The notes beneath the pieces are model-generated. The model made no database searches. It was not told the DNA's origin and saw only the letters and a list, made by a program, of their open reading frames with translations. A stretch of 64,000 nucleotides of DNA, taken from Opitutaceae bacterium EW11 (lineage in GTDB: Bacteria > Verrucomicrobiota > Verrucomicrobiia > Opitutales > Opitutaceae). This document shows positions 23,363 to 30,530 of this stretch, piece by piece. The translations under genes and the position numbers were made by a program. Location: the NCBI GenBank assembly GCA_003054665.1, contig QAYY01000013.1, positions 496,001 through 560,000 on the forward strand. Direction: 5' to 3'. Each line of letters starts with the position of its first letter. Within the stretch, counting starts at the first letter, position 1.

Positions 23363-26065
23363 CTATGCCGCGCTCAGGGCGATCGTCTTGGCGCCGAGGC
23401 CGACGTAATCGGACGGCGTGCAGGTGACGACGACGATCTGGAGGCCGCGTGTCGCCGCGAAGTCCAGCATGCGCTGAAGAACCTGGACGCGATCCGGATC
23501 CGCGTTCGCAAACGCATCGTCGAGAACCAGCGGGAGGTTTCCGTCGTGATTCGCCGCCAGGACTTCGGCCATGGCGAGACGCATGGCGCACGCCACCTGC
23601 TCGCGGGTGCCGCCGCTGAGCTTGTCGAAGGCGATCGCGCTGCCGCCCTCGACCTGAGGGCGGCTCAGTTTCAAAGGAGAAAACGCGTTGCCGTCGTACT
23701 CGATCTGGGCGCGGGCGCCGGGCCCGTAGAGCGCCTGGAGGTATGCGGAGACGCGGTCGACCAGCGGCTGGGTGAATTGCGCGGCCAGGCTCTGCTTCTC
23801 GGAGCGAAAGAGCGTATCCAGCAACTGGACCGCCTTGGCGTGCCGACGGACGCTCGCGAGCCGTTCCTCCGCACCCTCGAGCCGCGCCTGTGCGAGCGAA
23901 AGATCCTCCTCGGGATTGAGGGTGCCGTCGGCGCGAAGCGTGTGCTCCGCCACCGCGCGCTTCTGCTCAGCCTCCTGGCGGCGACGGTGAGCGTCCTCGA
24001 GCGCGCGTTTCAGGCGCACCTGCGTCGCTCCGAGAAGTTCGGGCTGCTCCGCAGCGATCGAAGTCTCCGTTTCCGAGAGGGTTTTTTGCGCAAGCGCCTC
24101 GATCGTCCGGGCTTTTCCCAACGCCTCACGTCGGGGCGTATCCTCACCGTTTCGCTCGAGCAAGAGCCGCAGCTGGGCGCGGCGGTCCGCCAGGGCGCGG
24201 TTCTGCGCTTCGAACGTGGCCCGGTGGCGTCCGTGTGCCGTTTCGGCTTCCGCGAGCGCCTTCGATGTCTTGTCGCGGAGAGCGCGGGCGGAAGTTTCCT
24301 GAGTCTCGGCTTCGCGAAGGGCGGCAGCGGCGGACGCTAGCGACTGCTGCGCCTGCGCGGCGTCGAGGACGGGCTTCGGCGCGGCCGACAGACTTGAGCG
24401 GCGACGCACGACATCGGCCTCCAGGCCGAGGCATTCGTCCTCTGCGGCACGCAGTTTCTTTTCAGCGTCGGCGAGGCCGAGATCCTCCAGTCGCACCTTT
24501 TCCGACTTCACTTGCGCAGCCAGTTCGCTTCTGCGCCGGCTGAGTTCGACGGCCGCGTCGACGGACGGGACTCCGAGCGCATCGAACTGCTTTGCGAGCT
24601 GCGTCTGCGCGTCCTGCAGAGCTCGCCGGGCGTCCGCCAGCCGCGTGCCGCCGCCCGGACGGAGGCGCAGGCGCGTTCCGGTGCCGATTGTCAGCTCGGT
24701 TTGCTCGGTCACGAGGTCGCTTTCGCCCGGGCGCAGCTCGCGATTTCCGAGGCGGACAGGCTGGTCGGCCGAAACCACGTCGACTCCCGCGGCCATGGCC
24801 TGAAGGGCGGCTTCGGCAGCGAGGCGTTCCGACTCCAACGTCTGAATACGTTTCACCTGGGCCACATCGAGTGCGGGCAGTTTGGAGAGCTCATCCTCGA
24901 GCGCACGAACCGAGCGCGCCAGGCTGCGAGCCTGCTCGGCGCGCTGCTTCCCTTCGTCGCGGCGGGCGAGTGCGGCAAACAACGCCGACTCGGCCGCGGC
25001 CAATTCCTGCAGTTGCCGGAAGGCGCGAACACGATCGCTGGCCGTGTCGTACGCCAGAAGCGCCGCGGCGGCGTCTGCTCGGGTTTTTTCGAGAGAGCGG
25101 GCGAGCCGTTCGGCTTCCGTCGCAAGCGGCGCGAGGTCGGCTTCGTCCCGGGCGGTTTTTTCACGGAGGGCGCGGATGTCGTCGTCGGCCTGCTGAAGTC
25201 CCTTCGCGACCGCGCTGGCCGCGGTGAGATCGGCGGCTTGGCGAGCCTGAAGCTGCTGAAGAGCACCAAGGCGGACGGCCTTCTTCTCGGTCGCTTCGGC
25301 TTCCGCGTTCAGCTTGGCGAGGTCGGCGTGCAGGCCGGCGAGTGCGGCGGCGGATTGCGTGAATTCATCGAGGGCGTGGCGCAGTTTCTGGAGCTGGGCG
25401 GACGCACTCGCGTGCTGAGCCGCCGCGGTGGCGGCTTCGGCCTCCGCCCGGGCCAGAGCGGAGTCGGCGCGCGCCTTGTCACCCTGCTTGAAAATCCCCG
25501 CGGCGACTTCCGCGAAGGCGGCGGCGACCCGGCTGTCGCGCTCCGACTGCATGAGATTGGCCGCGCCGCCAGCCTGGCCGAGGCGCTGGAGAAGCGGGTC
25601 GCGCTGACGGTTGGCGTGGTCGGACGGATCGGCGGCGCTCTGGCCCTGCCAGGCCCAGAGGTGGGCCCAGTGTTCGCAAGCCGCCTTGGCATTCGCCTCG
25701 CAATCGACGCCCAGGAGTCGGGCCAGCTCCGTCTCGGCGGCGTCGCCGTTCAACGCCGGCAATCCCGGACTCGTCAGGGACGTGGCGCCGCTCTGGCCGC
25801 TAAAACGTTTGGCGAGGTGATAACGCCGTCCGGCTGCTTCGAAGCGCAGCTCGACTTCGGGATGGCCGCCCAGAAACGACTTCATCGCCTGATGTGGGCC
25901 ACCTGTCCCCTTGGCGCGAAGGAAAAGCGCGCGATGCACCGCCTCGACGAGCGTGCTCTTGCCGGATTCGTTCGGGCCGCCGATCAGGGTGCGCTCGGGG
26001 TCGAACTCCACCGTCAGGTCGCGGTGGATACGGTAGTTTTTCAGCGTGGTGGAAAGGAGGCGCAT
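23363..26065 (-). CDS. SbcC/YhaN-like SMC-type ATPase
   Basis: 900-residue ATPase expected to pair with the SbcD-like nuclease encoded just upstream. Walker A is GGPNESGKST (29-38). The C-terminal lobe has signature LSGGT (816-820) and Walker B LPLVLDD (844-850). Between them lie two long Ala/Glu/Arg/Leu-rich coiled coils (about 195-425 and 475-760). The apex (about 426-472) lacks the Cys-x-x-Cys zinc hook and instead has a Gly- and beta-rich insert (LGNRELRPGE, then GTGTRLRLRPGGG). That favours the YhaN-like branch. Only three bases separate it from the sbcD-like stop, so they are co-translated. Confidence 0.87.
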   Translation of the reverse strand: MRLLSTTLKNYRIHRDLTVEFDPERTLIGGPNESGKSTLVEAVHRALFLRAKGTGGPHQAMKSFLGGHPEVELRFEAAGRRYHLAKRFSGQSGATSLTSPGLPALNGDAAETELARLLGVDCEANAKAACEHWAHLWAWQGQSAADPSDHANRQRDPLLQRLGQAGGAANLMQSERDSRVAAAFAEVAAGIFKQGDKARADSALARAEAEAATAAAQHASASAQLQKLRHALDEFTQSAAALAGLHADLAKLNAEAEATEKKAVRLGALQQLQARQAADLTAASAVAKGLQQADDDIRALREKTARDEADLAPLATEAERLARSLEKTRADAAAALLAYDTASDRVRAFRQLQELAAAESALFAALARRDEGKQRAEQARSLARSVRALEDELSKLPALDVAQVKRIQTLESERLAAEAALQAMAAGVDVVSADQPVRLGNRELRPGESDLVTEQTELTIGTGTRLRLRPGGGTRLADARRALQDAQTQLAKQFDALGVPSVDAAVELSRRRSELAAQVKSEKVRLEDLGLADAEKKLRAAEDECLGLEADVVRRRSSLSAAPKPVLDAAQAQQSLASAAAALREAETQETSARALRDKTSKALAEAETAHGRHRATFEAQNRALADRRAQLRLLLERNGEDTPRREALGKARTIEALAQKTLSETETSIAAEQPELLGATQVRLKRALEDAHRRRQEAEQKRAVAEHTLRADGTLNPEEDLSLAQARLEGAEERLASVRRHAKAVQLLDTLFRSEKQSLAAQFTQPLVDRVSAYLQALYGPGARAQIEYDGNAFSPLKLSRPQVEGGSAIAFDKLSGGTREQVACAMRLAMAEVLAANHDGNLPLVLDDAFANADPDRVQVLQRMLDFAATRGLQIVVVTCTPSDYVGLGAKTIALSAA

Positions 26066-26068
26066 GGA

Positions 26069-27244
26069 TCAGGCGTGTTGGACCTCGGCGTGCAGGAGGC
26101 GCAGGGCGGCGCGGGCCACGGCGGCGTCTTCCGAGTCTCCTCCGGAACGCGCCGCGAGGAGGGAAGCGACGCGGGAGATGAGCGGATCCGACGCCCGCTG
26201 CGTCAGGGCGGCGAGTTCTTCCGCCGACGGCGCGACGGTCGTGCGATTCATCAACTTCAGGCGGAGAAGGCGCGCTTGGTACGACTCCAGCAATTGTTCG
26301 AGGCGCGTGGCCGCTTCGAGACCGAGAGCCCCGGTGAGTTCGAGTCGCAGCAGGTCTTCTCCGGCGCGGCCGCCCAGCTGACGTTGGAGAACCGAAGCGA
26401 GCTGCTCCACGCCGGCATCGTCCGCAAACGCGAAATCCTGGGTCATCCAACCGATCCTGCGGGTGTGCACCGCGGAGATTTCGGGCGGTTTTCCACGAGA
26501 GACCGCGACCGACAGAACGTTTCCCGGCGCGTGATCCGTGCCTTTGGGAAAACGATCGAACTCCGGGGTGCCCGCGTACCAGGCGTTCGCTCCCACCTGT
26601 TTCGTGCCGTGCCAGTCGCCCAACGCGACGTAGTCGTAGGCACCGGCCGGCAGGCGCAAAAGATCGATCTGGTTGTCGCCCGCATCGTCGGTCTCCTCGT
26701 CGTCGCCGCCGGCGCCGAATCCCTGCGTGCTGCCGTGCGCGATCACGATCCGCGGCTTGTCGCCGAAACGGCTTTTCCATGACGGTTCGGGAGAGCGCAG
26801 CCAGCCGGTTGTATCGAGCGGCTCGTGACGCCGCAGGAGAGGACAGGGGAAAAGCACCGCGGTCGGCGTCTCAACCGGTTCGGGCGAGAGAAGCATGCGG
26901 AGATTCGGAGCGAGGGCCGAGGCCTCGCGTCGGAAGAACTCCTGATCCCAGAGGCCGCCCGGACCTCCGTGGTCGTGGTTTCCTGGAATCGCATACACCG
27001 GCAGCTTCATCGCTCCGATCGCGCTGCAGGCCGCGGCCACCGTCGCTTTTGTCGGGTGCGGCGAGTCGAAGAGATCGCCCGCCACCACGACAAACTCCGC
27101 CGCCGTTTCGCGGGCCACCGCCGCGATGCGGGCGAGCACAGCAATACGCTCCTGCTGGAGGAGGGAGCGTTTGGCGACATCCTGAACCCCGGCAAAGGGC
27201 TTCCCGAGTTGCCAATCGGCGGTGTGGACAAAGCGCGCGGTCAT
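26069..27244 (-). CDS. SbcD/Mre11-like metallophosphoesterase nuclease
   Basis: 391-residue DNA repair nuclease of the calcineurin-like phosphoesterase fold. Metal motifs: HTADWQ (residues 7-12), GDLFD (56-60), GNHD (88-91), plus downstream VIAHG and GDWHG. The first motif is Asp-Trp-Gln rather than the canonical Asp-x-His. I have the impression that a sub-branch of exonucleases shares this, but it removes one usual metal ligand or proton donor. The ATG at 27244 begins MTARFVHTAD. The C-terminal region (after about 290) is the capping and coil-binding domain. It lies 115 bases after addA and is coupled to the SbcC-like gene. Confidence 0.87.
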   Translation of the reverse strand: MTARFVHTADWQLGKPFAGVQDVAKRSLLQQERIAVLARIAAVARETAAEFVVVAGDLFDSPHPTKATVAAACSAIGAMKLPVYAIPGNHDHGGPGGLWDQEFFRREASALAPNLRMLLSPEPVETPTAVLFPCPLLRRHEPLDTTGWLRSPEPSWKSRFGDKPRIVIAHGSTQGFGAGGDDEETDDAGDNQIDLLRLPAGAYDYVALGDWHGTKQVGANAWYAGTPEFDRFPKGTDHAPGNVLSVAVSRGKPPEISAVHTRRIGWMTQDFAFADDAGVEQLASVLQRQLGGRAGEDLLRLELTGALGLEAATRLEQLLESYQARLLRLKLMNRTTVAPSAEELAALTQRASDPLISRVASLLAARSGGDSEDAAVARAALRLLHAEVQHA

Positions 27245-27359
27245 GGGGCAAGTAGAGCGAAAGGTTTTCGGGTGGGCGAGAAACGAAGCGGCGCAGAGGA
27301 GAGGGATCACGCGCGGCGAAGCCTGTTCGCCCAGCGGCTCTCGCCCGGCGCGCGGAGGT

Positions 27360-30300
27360 TCAACAAGGAAGCAATCGCGCCGGCGCGCCGGAGCTGGCGG
27401 TCGTGGACAACAGATACGCAGCGATCCGTTTTGGGTCGATTCCGAGGAGCTCCGCGAGCGCGGCGCGATACAGATCCATCTGGACACGATACTGGGAAAC
27501 GAGCGCCTCGGAATCGCGAGCCTCCGCATGCACTTTCAAGTCCAGAACGGTGGCTTCGTCGCCTCCGGACGCCCGATTCCGCCGAATCACCACGCGGTCG
27601 AAGCGGCCGCTGATCCACTGATCTCCGCTCAAGAGCTCGAACGGTTTCTCGCGCCAAAGGGTGACCTCGTGCGTCGGCGCCCGGAAGGCCTGCCGGATCT
27701 CGTCGGAGGCGAAGAGCCGACGAATCGCTTCGGCGGCGGACGCGGGCGTGCCGGCGAGAGCGGTCTCAATGGCGGCGTTTTCGTTCGCCTCGTCCCCGGA
27801 GAGCCATTCGATCCGGCTCAACGCCTCGTGGGCCGCAATCCCGATGTCGCGCTGGTCGGTGGAACGCTGAAACAAGGTTCGCCCCGGAATCTTGCGAATC
27901 TCTCCGGCGGACGGACGGCGGGCCCTGGGCCGAAGGACAGACACCTGCTGCTCCGGGGAGATCGACGGCAGCGCAGCCGGAGCGTGATCGACGCGGACGG
28001 GCGTTCCGAGAGTCGAGATCCACGCCGCATTGCCGTGCTGCCAGGCGGAGCAGAACGTCGTGTCGCCAATCGTCAGATCGTGCGGTTTTGCCCCAAGCGT
28101 TTCGTCGAGGAGGCGGTGAAAGTTCGCCGAGGTTGGCTTGCCGGGGTGCGTGACGACGTAGAGTCCGCGTTTCGCCCGAGTCAGGGCGACATAAAGCACG
28201 CAGAGGTTTTCGAACGCGGCGTCTTCCTGGGCCGCGGCGATGCGCGCGCCGAGAACGGAATCGTGTTTGGCGATATCCGAGGCCGGCATGTCGAGCACCC
28301 AGAGAATCTCACCGTCTCCGCCGCGGTGCACCTCCAGTCCGTCGCGGCGCTGAAGCAGCGTGTTGCCGGCGAGGTCGGTGAGGATGACGACGTCCCAGTC
28401 GAGCCCCTTGGCCTTGTGCACGGTCATCACCGCCACCTGGCCCGGAGTGTCGTTTTCGCGCAACTCGAGCGAGCCCAGCTGGCGAACGTAGGCATCGATG
28501 TCGGTCTCGCCGCGCGCCTCGAGGGCCAGAGCGGCGCGGCGGCAGCTCTCGAGTCGACCGCGGTTGAAAGCATCGTCTGTCGCGAGAATTCCATGACAGA
28601 GCCGGATCCACTCGTCCGCCAGTCCGACGAGGCCCTGTTCGCTCCAGATCTCCAGCAGATGTGCCGACAGCGCGGCGGCGGTGCGATGCCGCTCTTCCAG
28701 CGGCATGCCGAGCGGCGTCATGCGAAGATGATTCCAGGCCAGCGTGTCCTGCGGATGGGCCGCGACGGTGAGAAACGAACGAAGCCCTGCGGCGAGCGCG
28801 CTGTCGGTGCCTGGGCGGACGTTGGCCGCGAGCGAGCAGGGCGGTCCGCCGTTCGTGCGGAGATACTCCACCAGCGCCTCGGCCACGTCGTTCTTGCGCG
28901 TCAGAACGGCGACGGACAGCCCCTTTTCGAGCGGGCTGAGTTCCTTCAGCAAACCGAGAACCGTCTCGAAACATGGTTCGTCGTTTTCCGGGGCGTGCAG
29001 GAGGCAGGAGAAGCCCGGCTGATTCGCGAGGTGATCGGCGGACGTGTGTTCCTGCCACATGCCGGCCCAACGCTCCGCCAGAGCCGGCGTGCAGAGTTCC
29101 GCGATCGTTTCCTTCTGGCCGAACACCGCGTTCGTCATGGCGAGCACCGCCGGACACGAACGGTAGGATTTGTTCAGCTCCCGCACGTGAAGCACGTCGG
29201 CGTAGCGGTCGTGAATCTCGTCGAACAACCGCGGGTCGCTGCCGCGCCAGCCGTAGAGACTCTGCTTGGTGTCGCCGACCGCGAAGAAGCTGCGACGACC
29301 TTCGGGGTCTTGCAGAATCTCGTCGATGAGATCCGAGACGGCACGCCACTGGACGCGGCTTGTGTCCTGGAATTCGTCGAGCAGCCAATGGTCGAAACTG
29401 CCGTCGAGGCGGTAGCCGAGAAGGTCTCGCATCTCGGGATCCGCCAGGCCGCGCCCGTGCGTCGGGCCGCCGCAGAGAAGGCGCGTCGCGTCCTCCAGCG
29501 TAAGTTGTCCCATCAACCGCACCTCGTGCCGGTAGATTTCCTCGAACAGGCGAACGAGGTCGAAGATTCCGCGCGTCACCTCGAGTTTTCCGTGGACGAT
29601 GGTCCAGGCGATGAACTGCACGATGCGCTTCAGGCTGGCTCCCACGGCCGGTGCGAGCACCTGTTTTTTCCGGTTCACGTTGATCGTGCACGTGCCGGAT
29701 TCGAGATCGGCGAAGCACGGCAGCGCCTGGCCGAGGAAATACTTCGTGCGTTTCGGCATTTCGATCGGCGGACGCCAGGTCGAGAGCTCCGCGATCAGTT
29801 CGCGCCAGAACAACACCTGCGGTTCGGCGAGCGCGGTCCAATCGAGCGCGTCCTGAAGCCGCCGGGCTTCTTCCGCCAGATCGAGGTCGCCGCAAGCCCA
29901 GGCGCAGCCGCCCTCCCAGATCCGGTCCGAGGTGCCCCAGCATTCCGGAGCGGACGCGTCGAAAAAGAGAGCCTGGTTTTCCAGGATGAAGCGGGTCACC
30001 ACCTCGGTGATCGTCTTCATCTCGGCGCCGAGGCTCGCGCGTTTGCAGGCGTGCCAGAACTCGCGGAGGAACGGTTCGTCGAGCTGTGTGCGCCGCGAGA
30101 GCGCCTGCTGCGCGCGGAGGATCGCCTGCACGCGCTGATCGTCGTCAAGCAGCGTCGGGGGACCGGCGAGGCCCAGCTCGAACGGGAACGTCTGCACGAC
30201 GCGGGTGAAGAAGCTGTCGTAGGTCGACAGCTGCAGCCGGTGAAGCCGCTCGAGCAGCAGGCGGAGATTCGCGCGGCATTGGTCCACTGTGACGGTCAGG

Positions 30301-30530
30301 CCGAGATCGCCGCCGAGTAGCGCGGCGTTTTTCGGCGACTCGGCGGCGTCGGCGAGCCGGCGGAAGATCTTCTCGAAAAACTCGCCCGCCGCCTTCCGGG
30401 TGAAGGTGAGTGCGATGGCCTTTTCCGGCTCCTGCGTGGCGAACAGGATCTGCAGATAACGCAGCGTGAGCTGGTACGTCTTGCCCGTGCCGGCGCTGGC
30501 GCGGATCAACTCGTGGCGGAGCGGGATCAT
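27360..30530 (-). CDS. addA: AddA-type helicase-nuclease (UvrD/RecB family)
   Basis: 1056 residues. SF1 helicase motifs run in order: ASAGTGKT (11-18), LTFTRKAAGEF, DEFQDTS (Walker B region), GDTKQSLYGWRG, LNKSYRSCP, MTVHKAKGLDWDVV and LYVALTRAKRGLYV. A RecB-like nuclease domain ends the protein, with SGRFDRVVI and VLDLKV (near residue 995) as the Asp and Asp-x-Lys parts of the PD-(D/E)xK site. With AddB it resects double-strand breaks for RecA loading. Its ATG overlaps the addB stop as ATGA. Length is typical of AddA-like proteins. Confidence 0.92.
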   Translation of the reverse strand: MIPLRHELIRASAGTGKTYQLTLRYLQILFATQEPEKAIALTFTRKAAGEFFEKIFRRLADAAESPKNAALLGGDLGLTVTVDQCRANLRLLLERLHRLQLSTYDSFFTRVVQTFPFELGLAGPPTLLDDDQRVQAILRAQQALSRRTQLDEPFLREFWHACKRASLGAEMKTITEVVTRFILENQALFFDASAPECWGTSDRIWEGGCAWACGDLDLAEEARRLQDALDWTALAEPQVLFWRELIAELSTWRPPIEMPKRTKYFLGQALPCFADLESGTCTINVNRKKQVLAPAVGASLKRIVQFIAWTIVHGKLEVTRGIFDLVRLFEEIYRHEVRLMGQLTLEDATRLLCGGPTHGRGLADPEMRDLLGYRLDGSFDHWLLDEFQDTSRVQWRAVSDLIDEILQDPEGRRSFFAVGDTKQSLYGWRGSDPRLFDEIHDRYADVLHVRELNKSYRSCPAVLAMTNAVFGQKETIAELCTPALAERWAGMWQEHTSADHLANQPGFSCLLHAPENDEPCFETVLGLLKELSPLEKGLSVAVLTRKNDVAEALVEYLRTNGGPPCSLAANVRPGTDSALAAGLRSFLTVAAHPQDTLAWNHLRMTPLGMPLEERHRTAAALSAHLLEIWSEQGLVGLADEWIRLCHGILATDDAFNRGRLESCRRAALALEARGETDIDAYVRQLGSLELRENDTPGQVAVMTVHKAKGLDWDVVILTDLAGNTLLQRRDGLEVHRGGDGEILWVLDMPASDIAKHDSVLGARIAAAQEDAAFENLCVLYVALTRAKRGLYVVTHPGKPTSANFHRLLDETLGAKPHDLTIGDTTFCSAWQHGNAAWISTLGTPVRVDHAPAALPSISPEQQVSVLRPRARRPSAGEIRKIPGRTLFQRSTDQRDIGIAAHEALSRIEWLSGDEANENAAIETALAGTPASAAEAIRRLFASDEIRQAFRAPTHEVTLWREKPFELLSGDQWISGRFDRVVIRRNRASGGDEATVLDLKVHAEARDSEALVSQYRVQMDLYRAALAELLGIDPKRIAAYLLSTTASSGAPARLLPC

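Noticed and set aside
24512-26782. 756-codon plus-strand open frame opposite the sbcCD-like genes
   Set aside because: Shadow of a GC-rich, codon-biased gene on the minus strand; its protein has no recognisable features and the minus-strand product has intact ATPase and nuclease motifs.
27222-30320. 1032-codon plus-strand open frame opposite addA
   Set aside because: Antisense shadow. AddA on the other strand carries all helicase motifs.
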